Positions 1 to 13,558 of a stretch of DNA of 64,000 nt are shown here, piece after piece; within the stretch, counting starts at the first letter, position 1; each line of letters starts with the position of its first letter. The notes under the pieces were generated by a model. It was not told the DNA's origin. It worked only from the letters and a program-made list of their open reading frames with translations, and ran no database searches. A program made the position numbers and the translations under genes. Source of the DNA: Cudoniella acicularis (taxonomy: Eukaryota > Ascomycota > Leotiomycetes > Helotiales > Helotiaceae); contig JAAMPI010000001.1 in assembly GCA_013054445.1 (NCBI GenBank), forward strand, positions 84,779 through 148,778. The letters run 5' to 3'.

Positions 1-1112
1 CGAGTCCAAGCAAAGACTTTGAAGCCTTTTCTATGGTGGCTTCTTTACATTGTGCTGAACTTTCAATTCACGATTCAATACAAGGAGACCCCATTTTCAA
101 GGAATTCAACTCAACTAAGCAGAAGAGAGAAGAGACCCCTTTTAACATCGCATTATTCCAGTCTCCAAACCTGCTCATGGCTGGTCTAAACTGAGACCAT
201 CCGCCCATCATCATCAAACAGCAAAAATACGCAACGCAATGACGCAACGCCAAAAACGCTTGAAACAAAGAAAGAAAAAAAAAAAGCCAAAAACGATATC
301 ACATGTGACATAGGTACATTGATACTCTTCCAAGATCCAATGGCCAGTAACCAACCCACCCTCACACGACGAAGCTCTACGCACGCTCGGATGTTTGGTC
401 GTGCCCAGGCATCAGCTTTGGCTTTTGGAGATGTCTGTGCGTTGGCCCACGGGTCAGGAAGAGCACGGGCAGCGCACATCGTTGAGAGCGGATAATCATG
501 GGGTGTTATGCAAGTGTGGCGAAAAAAAACTGGTAAAGAAATAACTTTTCATCCGAATTTATTTTTTGCTTCTTGCGATTAAAGACAAACCGTTCAGATC
601 TTGTTCCGAACTCCGAGGTGGCCAAATGAGAGGCTAGGGCTGACGGCGGTTTGTTTAATACCACGATATTACCTCGTGGACTCGTAAGCCGCCTCGCCGC
701 TTCGCCATCTCGGTCCTCGTGGTCGTGGGTGGCACCCCATCAGAGAAAAACCCGAGAATCTAGTCAGATTCGCGAAGGGAGACGGATTGCTTGGTTATTC
801 TTAAAATTAGATGCAGCTAGCTGTATAGACTGTACCCGTGTAGCGTATCCAAATCGGGACGGCAACGAAATGCGGAGAGCACGAGAAGGAAGAGGCTCAG
901 CCCGAGAAGTAGGGCCGGTCGGCTGTTTGGATGAGGAAGGTTGGCTGAACCTTTGTTCGCCGAGGTGTTTCGGCGACCTGTTGGGCCGTTGGCACTTGGG
1001 AGAAAGGTGAAACAGAGATGAGGAGGATTAATTGCCCTGATATCATACCGCATGTGGTATTATTGTGTCTTCGTAGGGGGTTGGCAACGTGGTGGCGGCG
1101 TGCGAGATGTGT

Positions 1113-1133
1113 GGGATGGGATGGGATGGGATG
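1113..1133. repeat. GGGAT tandem repeat
   Basis: Four head-to-tail copies of a GGGAT unit in a G-rich context. A simple repeat with no adjoining gene. Confidence 0.8.
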
Positions 1134-4100
1134 TGAGATGTGATGGCGTTGCGTGCTCCCGCTGCGTGCTACGCTACGGAGGGGTGGAAGGGGGTTGGAG
1201 GGGTAGAGGTAAGGGAAGAAGATAGTGAGTGCTAGGGAGGAAAACGCAAGGAAGGTACTTCGATATACTCATTCCGAAGCATTATTCAAACAAACAAGGC
1301 TCCGATAGAAGCCATGAGAATCTTTGAATCCCAGAGACCGGGTTGTTCCCTCATTCCTCAAGCAGTTGTACAAGTAAATCGATGGAAGGCATTCTAGATC
1401 GTCCATGGAACATCGGGTTGTGCGAATGCACCGTCACCGTCACCGTCACACGGCGATTTTGAGTTTTTTCTCCGACACAGAGCTAGAAGGTTGAGGCGTG
1501 ATAGAAGAATCAGAAATATCGCCAGAACGCGTTCTAGACTTTTGTTACACACGCTTTCGTCCTCAATACTAGACCTTTCGAGGGGGCTGACATTGTCCCT
1601 CGCAATTGCATCAAAAGCTGCGTCAAGCACCACGCGAATGCAATGCAGCGCAGCGGCAGCACATCAGCAACCCCGCAATTCTTGACAGATAGGCAGTTGG
1701 CAACTACTGCAAACAAACATTTTGGGATAACGTGCGTATCCGTAAGCAATGCACTCAACCTCGCAATGATCAATGATGCATGAACTGACCCAACTGAGGA
1801 AGGCTCCTCGGCTTGGAATGACCCTGTTATAGTGATAAGCGGTAGTGCTCGCTCTCGCAATGTATTTCCGTCAGAAGAAGGTTCTTGTCCACGCTGTGAC
1901 ACTGTCTCACCAAAACATCCTGAACCCAAAGAGGCACAAGGCATAAGCTAATGCTTGAGAGGAGATCCGAACGATTGGTGCTTGTGGAATCACTGCAATG
2001 CATGTGCTCGGGCCGCGGATGCGATTTTGAGATAGGATGATCCCTCAACAATTTTGTTGTCTTTTGATTGCGTATACTCGAATCTAGATGGACGATGGTG
2101 AAAGTGCGATATGCGGGGAGAAGATGAAGCGAGGGCGATAAGATAAGGCCTTGAAGACAATGTCCGTCTGAGATGTTGCGATACAGAGGTACTTCGATTG
2201 ATATTTGAGAAAACTTCTATGCAGGGAATGCCGATTGTGTGGTCTGTACTTGAGTACTTGGGAAGCCTTAGTACGAGTAAGGTGGAGATGAACCTGCTTG
2301 TTATGGTGGAGGCAAATCAGACTACCAGTGGACGGAAACCCGTTAGAATACCAAACGGGGATGTTTCTGTTTAGACACAGCCTCACATTGTGACTAGTTT
2401 CTTGACTCGAGTTAGCTTTGCGTTCTTCCGCGACTAAGAGCCAAGGAAACGGCTCCGGTGTTGTAGCTCGGCTGAAGTCTTTCTAACAAGACCGGTCAAA
2501 ACGGCCGTCGCTCTTGTTAGTCTGGAACAAGCGTAGAACGCTTTGACACGTTTCTATTGCGACAGACTGGCGAATAGGATCGCCTTAGAGTTCTCGCTCC
2601 CGATTAGGTTTGCAAGGTTGTGTTCTTTGGAACGGTATCGCAACAATGGACTGAGATGAAAGGAATTTGAGGGAATGACCAAACTGAAATTCGAAGTGCG
2701 GGGAGAAAGTATAGAGCGTGGAGACGCTTATTTTCCAAGGCGTACAGGAAGGAATCTGCGATTGAGAAATCGTCCAAATCAAGATCGTCATCTTCATTCC
2801 GCGGGGCCGAAGATTGATACGCCTAGTTGCGAGATTGGTTGAAGAGTATTTGAGCGCAAAATTGAGACAAACGGGCCGCGGAAGGTCGCAGTATAAGTTC
2901 CGGATCTACTGGTGCCTATTGGCGAGAACAGAATGGATTCTCCTTGTACTGTCTCTAAGTTGGTATTGACTTGACACTTGAATTCCCAGGCTGTTGATGA
3001 AGGAGTGGGTAAAATCGAGTCTAGACGGCCCATTCCTTAGAAATTGAAATAAAAAGAAACATACCACGATTCCACCTTCAGAAACTAGCTATCGACCACC
3101 AAAAGGACAACCTCATAGGAAAAATAAAACTTTGTGAACCACACAAATTAGGTTGGTCAGGCTCCTTGCGCCGAGTCATGTCCAATTCCCTAGATATGCA
3201 TCATGAGGTTCTCCCCGAGACGACGGCATCAACGGGTCCAATAGGGCCACCACTAGTGATTCTAAAGTCGGCGAGCCACGCGAGAGCCACGTTCTACCGG
3301 CCCAGATGAGGTGTGAACGAAGTCCTGGGTTTTGGGTTCGGGATTATTGTTCCTTGAACGACACTTCATGACAAACATGCCCTACTCTGTTAGTGATTTA
3401 GGATTCCAGCTTTAAACAGCGCGGCAGCTAGTTAGGCAGGAGAAGAACAGCACATTAACAACTGTGTTTGATGTAGAACGTGCTGAAATCAAATTGCGGA
3501 GGTACGTCATCCGGATATTAACGCCCAAGGTGAAATTCTGAAGGCGATAAATATGAGGTTATCGCGATAAGCTGCGGACTGATGTGTTTGTCCATACGGC
3601 TCTGGCTTCCAAGATATAACCACTCTCAGTCCGATTGGACCCCAAATTGCTCCTGGGGTGGTCCTTCCACTGCGGCTTTATCGTCAGGACTCGTACATCC
3701 AAAGCATGAAAGGCGCTGCTCGTCTGATGTTGAAGTGTTCTTTTTTTGGGAACCTGCGCGCAATATACCCTTGCTGTGGACATGCAGTTGGATTAGACTC
3801 GATCCAGCTGAAGGCAAAGCCTGGTAAAGCAATATGGAGCCCACACCTTGGATAAATCAGAGTGAACATGATTGATCGCTATCGGCGGGTGATTTACACG
3901 GGATGACGCCAGCCGCCCAGATTGCGTGTAGATTGTTGAATACGAATCTTTTCATGCGTGCGATGGAGGGATCGATAAGCGTGCTTGTGGGAGAGGACGA
4001 GTGAGGTTGAGTCGAATCGAGGGCGTTGAGCGTACGTAGAGGAATCTGGTGCCTGTTGGGTAATGATACATGTACTATACTTTGAACGAGTACTGCGACG

Positions 4101-5045
4101 TATGTAGCCCAGTGGAATCCGTACTTCGTACCTACGAACAACGGCTACAGTTTTGAGGGCGTGGCGCTTACGCACCACTTGCTTGCTTTTGTTGCTGCTT
4201 CTGATGCTGCTTCTGATGAGGGCCAAGACCATTTTTGCCACAAAAGCGCAATTGATTTGAAGGCCAAATTCAACTCAGCTCTCCTCTCAATACAGTAGTA
4301 TGGAAGTATATGGGGCCTCGTGCAGTCCCGAATGTCCTGTTGATAGGTTCTGGGTGGCGGGGCAAGAGGGTGAGGCCAGGACAGAGGCCAGGGTAAGAAA
4401 GCAAGCACGCAAGGTGCTGGATCCTATCCCTGCGTTCTTTTGTCCTTGTGTCCTGTCGGGCCTGGACAGGCATTTGGAAACGGGTTCAGTGATGGCAGCA
4501 AGGAACACAGAGAGAAACCTCATCCTTGAGTGTGCCAAAAACCCCTCGCTTGCACGGCTCTGACCAAGGGCCTCTCTCAGGAGTCGGAACTTGCAGTGGG
4601 CGAGCATCCGTGTGACGTTCCATGAAACTTTGATTGACCGGGTCACGATCCAAGGATCACGTTGAGCAGCAGAGTACCTCAGTAACTTGAGGTTGATGGA
4701 TGCTCATTAGGTGATTTTGATTCTTTTGAAGATGTGGAAAAAGTCTATTCGCGCCACCGTGGGGGATTTAGCAGTGGGTGGTGTTACTGGTCTACAGCAC
4801 TGCGCCCGTGGCTGGTCCCTGAACGGATCGGCAGCTCCCTCGGGCCATTTTCAAATCGCTGGGACTTTAGTCACATCACAAACTTCTTCGAGAACACCAA
4901 TTGTTCTTCGTCGATGGCTTGGCATCTCAAGAGCAATAGTCCGCTCTCACGTTTGCGTTATAGCCCACGGGTCTGGCGACCTGGCCATCGTCGGCAGTTG
5001 AGTTGTTGGCTTGAAGATCGTCAGACCTCACGTCGGCTGGAGAAA

Positions 5046-5069
5046 CTGCAACTGCAACTGCAACTGCAA
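5046..5069. repeat. CTGCAA hexanucleotide repeat
   Basis: Four perfect copies of CTGCAA. It lies inside an open frame that I consider non-coding. Confidence 0.85.
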
Positions 5070-7218
5070 TACTGCGGCGCGGCCACGAGTGAACAGCGAC
5101 GAGCAGTGGCGTTGTTGAATCTGACGATACCCCCCTTCGGCGTTCTATATCGAGATCGAGATGCTGAAGCCTTCAACTCCCGCTGCGCAAGGCTCTGTGA
5201 CTCGCCTAACTCCTCCACGGTACTTGTCTTGTGCTGTCTGATCAAGTTGAAACATCTGTCAAAGTCCAATGACGAAAATGTGACGGCGGCGACGAATGGT
5301 CTTCTCGTGGTGCCTTTCTCTCTGCAAGGTCACTTGCAGCGTGCATCGATCCCCAGCACTCATCCTCGTGTGTTTTGCAACTTTCCCGTCCGATTTTGAA
5401 TCCTCAGGCGACTCGATTCGCCCACACTCATGCGATGTGATGCACTGCAACTGTATTTCTGCATGTTCTTGGGGGGGTACGAGACGGCGAGGTTGACAAT
5501 ATGTTCACGATAGTCAGTCGCCCTTCAGTGCTCAGCGGTCTCTCCCCTCGGACTGTCATCAAAATTCAAATTATATCGTTATCATGCGAGACCCATAACC
5601 CACGTCCGCGGTGTCTATTGAATGCGGAGATGATACCTGGCCCGTGAAAACGGGCTGAAGGATTGCCATGTGGTGACGAAGTCGCAATCAGTTCAGGGCA
5701 TTCTGCACTCCCGCTTAAAGCCGCTTTTACTGATTGGTACGAGCTGTTGGGGGCGGTTTGTGGCGACCAGAAATTCGGAGTTTCGTCAAACGGCTTATGA
5801 CAGACCTCGTTACCGTGGGTGATAGATCTCGTCAGAAGAGATCTGGCAGGCTCACAGCCTCATAGGCTAGAGCCCGAATATTAATCACGTAGCTGCTGTG
5901 ATGCAGAAGTCGTTGGTAAAATCCCATGGAGTTTTCCGCCCCCGAGTCTCAGTCCAGCTTTAGTCTTGACTACTGAAGAGACAATCTAACAGACATGTTT
6001 CTTCTTTGGGACGGGCTACTCAAGACAAGATGCGAAATGCAGGCAAAGAAGGAAAGACTTGCGGGTAAACCTGAGGTTAGTGTTTCACGTAACAGTTCAT
6101 AAATCTGCAAGCTGGGAGCAGTACAACGTAGTAATGCGGTACTAATGCCGGGCTTTGACTGTGCCGCTGTCACTCTCCCACGTGCACATTACTGGATCGG
6201 TTTAAACACGTGCCGCTTTGACAGTAGTTTAGGGTCTTGGATTAACTCTGACTTTGATGTGCCCTTGAGTGAGGAGTAATTGAGCTTAATAGTCTTTCGA
6301 TGTCATTTTTGTCACTCTCTAGGCTTTTTGTCCACTTGTCCTCGTCGTTGAGCATGAGAGCACTATTATTATTGGTTATCTCGTAGCAACTTTCGGCCCA
6401 GAAGATCCTGAAGTGGTGTAGCTGCGAGCTGGGAACAGGGGCATGAACTAGTGGTCTTCTTCGGACATTTTTTCCAATGCAACTTTGAAATATAAAAAAA
6501 AAAGTTCAGGAAGCCTTTTTGGCCTTGTAATCTTATGTTGCTATTGTAGTACTGTACAGTGGAAACAAAAGGACCCGTGAGGCATTTGAGTTTATACGAT
6601 GCTGCAGCAGCGGTGTACCGGCTCAAGCGGACGTCACCGTTGACGGGTCTCTGGTGCCGTGCTGGAAACTTGATTCGGGAATTCCAGAGGCGTGATAATG
6701 ATACCTAGGTACATCCGAGTCGAATGGTTCCATCGCCTCAGGCTGGCTGCTGTGACGAAGTCGGATGCATCTCGACGACATCAATCCCGGCCTGCTGGAC
6801 TCACGAGACGGGTCGGAGGCATTTCATTAGTATTAGTGGGGTCCTGCAGGTTAGATTTGACGTCTTCGAGAAAGAAAGAGAAGAATGGACGGAGGCGAAA
6901 AGTTGTTTGTTGGGTGGTGCCGAATCCAATATATCCAGGGAAAATAGGCTCTATTGCAAGCGACGATGGCGTTGGGACTGACCTTGTGAGGCGTTCCTGT
7001 GTGGTTCTCGTTTCCCACTGTTTCCCACCACGGCAGCAACGGCACTCTCACCTGTTAAAAATCAAGATATGCTGCTAAAGAGCTGGTGACAGCGCGAAAA
7101 GCCTCTGCATCTCTAGGGACTTCCAATTGTAGCGAGTCTGTACGAGACTACTAACCTTACGCCGTACGAGTACAGTACTTCGTACGGAAGCCCTGCAAAC
7201 GGAACTAGGTAGGCAATG

Positions 7219-8609
7219 GGTATCTTTCGCTCCCCCCCCCCCCTCGGCTGTCCCTGCATGCTCATAACCCTTGGCGACCTCGCCCCCTGAACCCCGACAA
7301 CTTCCCTGCCGGCTGCAGCTCAAATCACAGGCTCGCAGCCTGTCAACCCCTGCCGAAAGGCCTCCCCACCCCTTCACTTCAATGCCCCTTCACAGGCTTC
7401 ACATCCAGGATGCAACTGCAAGCCTTCACCAGGGTTCCAAATGCGCCCAGCGCCCAGCGCCCACTCCACCGCTGTCCTCGAGTCTTCGACTGATCCGGAT
7501 CGCGAAAGCCCGGCTTGCAAGGGCTGGCGACGCCGCGACGCAGAAAACTGAGAGAAGCGACCCTCGACGCCAATATGAAGTGCCCCGGGGCCCTGGGCTT
7601 TTCTTCCAAAGGAGAACGTTTTTGATGCGCTACCTGAGCCTACCTGGGCCTACCTCCGTACTCCCTCCTACAGACTACCCCCCTCCCAGTCCCAGCCTCC
7701 GAGCCTGCGCTGCACACACAGAGCACAGCATCCACGGACAAGCAGAAAGCATTGAAGCTCCTCTCCTCCTCTCGACTTCTCTTGGGACCAGACGCTGCTA
7801 CCAGGCGCTGAATTGCTGTGCAGGCGGCGACGCAGACCTCTTCTCCTCCGGCTTCTCCCCCTCCATCTCCACCCTCCCCAACATCGTCCCAAATCCAATT
7901 GCTTCTCCAAAACCTCCACCGCGAACAGCCATCTTGACATCACCGGTTTGCGTCTCACACCCCGTTGCCAAACATCATTGTGCAACTCGATGAGCCCTCT
8001 CACATTCGGTCCAAACAGCAGCAGCGCCTTCTCTCTCTTAGACCCCCCCCCGGCTCCATCCGCGCATGCAAGCATCAGCAAAAGCTCGAACCATAACGGC
8101 TGTGCGCAACTCGCCATCCCTCTTCAAGACGAGCTCCAGGCGCACATCCACCACGACTTGACTCTTCACCAGTGACCACACAGTTCCAGCACTTGCATTT
8201 TCACTCTCACCTGCCGGCCGCTTTCTTTTTTTTACGGACCCCTTGCGCTCTAACCAGCGCCGTGCATAGTGCTTCTCCGGCATTGGCACCCTCCTGCGAC
8301 CAGACTACACTTATACTTTGGACTGTTGATGTACATAAACAACTCCTGACCCAACCCCGATAAAAATTGCCCGCCACGGCCTCAGCGCACGACGTCGACT
8401 GGGTTCGTCTTTGAAACCGGAAGCTAATCTGCGGTCGAATCGAGCAGCTCCACCAAAAACTTGTACCTCCGATCCACAACGCCGCGGCCAGCCTCACCAG
8501 ATTCGGGCATTTTGCGAGCAAGCAGATCTCGCGGGGCCGTAGCCTTCCCTTGGATCCCTTCAAGTAGTCTGTAGCCTGTCCTGCCTGCAACTGCAGCGAC
8601 TTTAGTTAC
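7219..8609 (+). promoter_or_regulatory. Pyrimidine-rich promoter and leader of the RING/PH/VWA gene
   Basis: About 1.4 kb upstream of the start codon at 8610 is dominated by C/T runs on the + strand, with many CTTCTC, CCTCC and CCACC tracts and poly-C runs near 7232 and 8043. CT-rich tracts around transcription starts and long 5' leaders are usual for filamentous-fungal housekeeping and signalling genes. An open frame at 7271-7993 is explained by this skew: it is Pro/Ser-rich, has no domain, and is more likely leader than gene. I cannot place the transcription start. Upstream ATGs exist, so upstream-ORF control is possible. Confidence 0.45.
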
Positions 8610-11600
8610 ATGTCGAAAAACTTCTTTGGCAACAGCTCCTCCAATCGCGGCCCCACTACTTCTTCAGAGAGAGATCAGAAAGACAAAGATCAGGTTTCGG
8701 CCTTGTATGAGCTTGGACTACTAACCAGCTCGGATAAGGGAAGTAGGAGGCGAGAGAAGGACAAGGGCAAGGACTCCCCCAGTGGAGCCCGCGTTGCAGG
8801 ATCGCATCCAAAAAAGGGTACGCAGGAGTCCAGTTTTAACTTCTTCTTCAGCCCTTTCTTGTGCAACGGTGCAACATGAACTCATGAAGACCGATATATT
8901 GCATGTCGACTAACATTCGCTCCCTTCATAGGCTCGTCCAAGGTCGCTGGCTCCTCACAACGTGCCGCCAGAAAATCGGGATCTTCAGCAAACTCGTTGG
9001 ATTCGTGGGATAGTAAAGGCTCTCGAGACTTGCGCAATCGAGCAGGCGGAGGCATGGCAGGAATGTTAGATACCGACCGCAGCCGAACCAGGCGCGAAAG
9101 AACATTCGTGGGCAGTGAATGTGCCGTATGTGAAGAGCCTCTGGAACACACCCTCCGCGGCGAACGCATTCTCCAATTCTCCTGCGGACACGTCTCACAC
9201 GAAGCATGTTTCTACGAGTACATCAAGGAGTTCGAGTCGCAATACTGCCCTACGTGCAATGCACCTTTAGGTCTAGATACGAGCAGAGGAGGCAATGTGC
9301 TGGACATTGGTAAGACCTTCAACAGTGGTTCGTTACCCCTTACCAGAATGCTGATTTGCATCACCCTTTACAGAGAAGCTAAGTAGCATTGTGCGATCAG
9401 TCTCAACCAACGACCCCTCAGCGAGATCGCAGCAGACAACACCCACTCCTTGGGATAGCCAGACAGTACGACCTCCAAGCAGGGACTCGAGTCAACAACG
9501 GCAACCCAGAGACAGCAGCCGCGACACCAGGGGCAGCAACAATGGCAGCAGTAGGGACAGCAGAGACAGTCGAGAACGGGACAGATATGGAAATCCTGCA
9601 CGGAATGGCCATGCTAGAAACGATTCTGAGGCTACTGGTACCGCATCATCCGTAGGCTATTCGGAAACCACAACGAGCGGTCCTCCACGCCGACATGATT
9701 ATGATGTGCAGTCCATGGAAACGAGTCTTATTAGTCCTCGAGCTAGTGTTGCAAGAAATCCAATTCCAGCGCCATCTGTCAGTGTACGATCTGAATTTCC
9801 AACTCTGAATAGGTCTCGGCAACAGCAGACCCTGACCTGCCTGATTACGATTGAAGTGCCGGACAACAAATGGCGACCTGACCCAGATGATTTGCGAGGC
9901 GCGCCTCCTCTCCCTCCAGTTCGGCCGGAAGACACTTATGCCAGGCCACCATCCCCAGCTCAGAGTGCGCCCCGTTTTTATCCATATGAATCACAAGAAG
10001 TCTTGGAGGAGATTACAGAGAATCTCCGCATGAGAGTAGAGAACTGGCATGGTCTTGATTTCAACCGGTATGCTCAATTAGAACAGTGACCTATGAATAC
10101 AAGTACTAATCCGCAATAGATTCGGAAAACTGCGCCTCTATGGCACCATCCGAGTTGGGAAAGACAAACAGTCATGGCAGGAATTAGAATGCTTCCTCTT
10201 CGCAGAGATGCTCATCTGTGTGAAAGAGAAGAAAGTAGCCATTCCTCAAGGCTGGGACGAGACAGCCCCACACCGGAAAAACACCCGATGCACCCTCAAA
10301 GGCTCCATATTAATCAAGAAACACCTCAATGAGGTTTCTGAATCTGGAAGCGGTAAAGGCAACCTTGGGCAAACCGAAAAAATCACCTTGTCTAATCTGA
10401 GACCAGTAGAAGAGAACATATTAACCCTCAGCTTGTCCGTTGCTGAGCTTCCGTCCTTTCATTTAAAATTCGAGAACCGAAATCAGTTGAAACTGTGGCA
10501 GCAAGCACTGCTCGACTTGAACGCCGTTGAGGGGTCTCCTGTTCGCAGTCCGGACTATGACCTCTCCGAGACCGAGGAGGAAGACTGGCAACGGGTCACT
10601 GATCCGAAGCGAGTCTCCTCCGTCAATTCATCTTCTTATGGTGGAGGCCGTTCAGCGACTACAGCACCAACAGAATACACCAACGGTGGACGCGGCGTGC
10701 GATTACCTCCGGCTGTGCATGTACCATTTGATATTGTGGTTGTTGTCCCAATTTCCTCATCCATGCAAGGTGTAAAGATTAGTCTCGTCCGGGATGCGCT
10801 CAAATTCATGGTCGCCAATCTTGGAGATCGTGATCGGATGGGCCTTGTTACATTTGGTTCCAGCAATGGAGCTGCGCCATTAGTTGGGATGACTACGAAG
10901 ACCTGGAATGGATGGAGCGGCATTCTATCATCAATCAGACCTGTGGGGCAGAAAAGTCACCGAGCCGATGTTGTCGAGGGTGCTAACGTTGCCATGGACT
11001 TGCTCATGCAACGAAAGTCAAATAACCCAATCGCCACAATTCTCTTGATCAGCGATTCTTCAACCTCTGATCCCGAGAGTGTCGACTTCGTTGTATCAAG
11101 AGCAGAAGCAGCAAAGTAAGTACCAAGAAATTCCGATGCATTTTATGTACTAATGAATACAGAATCGCCATCCACTCTTTCGGACTTGGAATGACTCACA
11201 AGCCAGACACCATGATTGAACTTTCAACACGGACAAAAGCTTCCTACACATATGTCAAAGACTGGATGATGTTGAGAGAATGTGTCGCTGGTTGCCTTGG
11301 AGCCTTGCAAACGATGTCTCATCAAAATGTGAAGCTGAAACTAAGACTACCAGAAGGGTCTCCTGCAAAGTTTGTAAAGATCAGTGGCGCTCTTCAGATT
11401 ACCAAAAGAGCCACTGGAAAAGACGCGGAAGCCTCACTGGGAGATCTAAGATTTGGAGACAAGAGAGATATTCTCGTCCAGCTTGTCATCGCCCCTGACA
11501 ATGCATCACAAGAGCAGTTACCGCAAGACCCTTGGGAATCGATTGTTTCGGGGCTTGAAGCACTTGGTGGGCCACTCGACCAGGAGGATCAACGCACATT

Positions 11601-12378
11601 GTCCATCGAAGAAGTTCCTCTGATTCAAGCCGACCTGACATGGGGCGACATTCTTCGCGACGGTACTCTCACGCATCTTCCTCGCCCTTCACTTCTGGCA
11701 ATCACGATGCTGCCGGCATCACCAAACGCGAAGAAATCGGCTTGGCCTAATACGCCACTCATCCCCCCACACCCAAGCGTCGTTCAACGACGAATGGAAC
11801 TACTTACTTCAGATATGCTCACTCGTGCTCTAACTCTGGTATCACGAGGGCAGCACGATCGCGCACAGCATCTTCTCAATGAGACCCGTTCTATTCTAAA
11901 AGGCCTCGGCAAGGGCGGACTACCGCCGATTCCCCCAACTTCGCAGATGAAATCGCCCACTTCGGGCGATGGAGCATCACCTACCACTTCTGTTACCCCA
12001 GATCGCCGACGCACACCATCTCCTACATCCGCAGTTTCAACAAACTCTAACCACAACGCCATTCCTCGACAGCATTCTAACGATGGTTTATCTATGAACT
12101 CGTCACCTGGCATCGATCCCGTCACCGTTTCCGCTCTTGACGCGGAACTTGAGTCCAGTCTCGAATGGATTAACCATCCAGCCGTTTTCGGAAGAGATAG
12201 CCGAAAAGCCGTCCTTCAGGCCATCGGCGTTATTAGTAGCCAGAGAGGATACACATTCCGAACTCCAGTTGAAAGTCTCTGGTCTGGACGAGTCGGCGGA
12301 GTCAAACGCCTGACTGAAAGAAGCCGAGAGTGGCGCGAAGAAGGTGGCGGCGAAGGTGGCATCATGGAAGAAAGCTAG
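8610..12378 (+). CDS. RING-H2/PH/VWA scaffold protein, Far1/Ste5-like
   Basis: Five exons: 8610-8817, 8932-9309, 9374-10067, 10120-11115 and 11163-12378. All junctions are GT/AG, the phases agree, and the product is 1163 aa. After a basic, Ser-rich N-terminus, a C3H2C3 RING-H2 finger uses C133, C136, C154, H156, H159, C162, C175 and C178. A low-complexity Arg/Asp/Ser stretch follows, then a PH-like domain at about 428-563 (starts GKLRLYGTIR, ends with a Trp-containing helix). A VWA-like domain covers about 625-810, and a Ser/Thr/Pro-rich segment precedes the C-terminus. In yeasts, RING+PH+VWA is the architecture of Far1 and Ste5, which tether the pheromone MAP-kinase cascade to Gbeta-gamma at the membrane. 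The same role here is inference. The VWA metal site (DxSxS) reads PISSS, so Mg binding is probably lost, as expected for a structural VWA. Alternative: a RING ubiquitin ligase. Exon structure is firm, function moderate. Confidence 0.88.
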
Positions 12379-13558
12379 ATGTCACTTGCCGCTTTGCCTT
12401 TCCACTCTTTCAACCATCGGATCCCGAGTGTACGAGTTTGCTTTGAAAATTTTCCCGCTCCGCTTTAAATACCCCTTGGGCAACTTTTTTCGAGATTTCT
12501 TCCGATTCCGATATATGAATTATATAAGTAACGACGAGATGGCCGGTTCTGCGCATATTTACTACCATATCATACCATTTATGTATATTACCCATATTAC
12601 CCATTTTCTTTTTTTTTTTGCAATGCTTTTTAACAGGCAGGAACGCATGGACATACCCTTCTTATTGTTACTGCTATTTACCCACTTTTATGTTTTGTTC
12701 TGTTTATGTTTCGGGATCGGACGGGCATAGGATCTCTTTTTGGGAGGAGAAATCTCGTTTGTGCATATGGAGTGGTGCAAATTCCAGCAGCACACTTCAT
12801 GTCCATGTTGAGCGGGAGTGGTGGAAAAGAAACGCATGTACGCACTTGATTGTCCAGTTGAGCAATGTATTGAAGAAATGGATAGCGGGGCACATGTTAT
12901 TCACGTAACGAACGAACGGCCAGGCATGATCAGGTCAGCTATCAGCTGCATTTGCAGAGTCCGAGTCGAGAGTTGAGAGAAGGAGAGGGAGAGTCCTTTA
13001 TGGTATATAGATTATGAATGACTAGTAACGTGGAAATCTTATGGATTTGACATGAAAAACCCTTCTTTTTCTGACTTTTTTTTCAATTGTGAATTTTCTA
13101 CGGAAAGAAAGATAATAAATCAGGACATTGCCGCAAAGTAAGCTTCAGGATGCTTACTCGTCAAGTGGACTTTCTGTATCTACGCAGTGAAGCGCTGCGC
13201 ACACCTTTTCCAAAGAGCCTTTAGGTAAAGTGAAACTCGAGGCATATTTTATTATATTCTTTTTATTACTATTGCCATTAGAGATATAGTAGGGGTTTCC
13301 TAGTCTATAAATTTTATTATATTCTTTTTTTTATATTGCGGGTATAGGGATAGGAATTAAAGCAGGTAGATAGGTACTGTAGGTAGGCGGGTAGGCGGGT
13401 AGGTGGGTCAGCAAGGTGTGTTTGTTATTGAGAAAATGACTAACTAATTGGGTGCAAGTTTGTTAATATAACATGATACTGTGTTGTTTAAGCCTTGAAG
13501 GAAGGGTTTGAATCGAAGAGAGGGACTTGAGGAAGAACTCTGTGTGCTTAATTATGTA
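12379..13558. other. Intergenic: 3' region of the scaffold gene, then AT-rich sequence
   Basis: The first few hundred bases carry T-rich stretches suited to polyadenylation of the upstream gene. From about 13230 the sequence turns AT-rich, with two near-copies of TTTTATTATATTCTTTT (about 13246 and 13312) and a GTAGG/GCGGGTAGG tandem stretch at 13375-13407. I see no gene. Confidence 0.5.

Larger units (their letters stand above)
1..7218. other. Gene-poor intergenic region, no gene supported
   Basis: I find no reading frame with a recognisable domain, splice structure or codon pattern here. The longest open stretch (4734-5399, + strand) is compositionally odd, rich in Ser, Arg and Leu, and has no motif I know. 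Three short tandem repeats are visible: four GGGAT units at 1113-1133, three CACCGT units at 1429-1448 and four CTGCAA units at 5046-5069. The sequence is not AT-rich and shows no RIP-type bias, so it is not an old transposon graveyard. It may hold long regulatory sequence or unrecognised non-coding transcripts for the scaffold gene that follows, but nothing in the sequence proves that. Confidence 0.5.

Noticed and set aside
4734..5399. 221-residue open frame on the + strand
   Set aside because: No domain, no splice context and biased composition with a CTGCAA repeat; better explained by chance in GC-balanced DNA.
7271..7993. 240-residue open frame on the + strand
   Set aside because: Pro/Ser/Arg-rich with no motif, in the pyrimidine-rich leader of the RING gene where stop codons are scarce on both strands.
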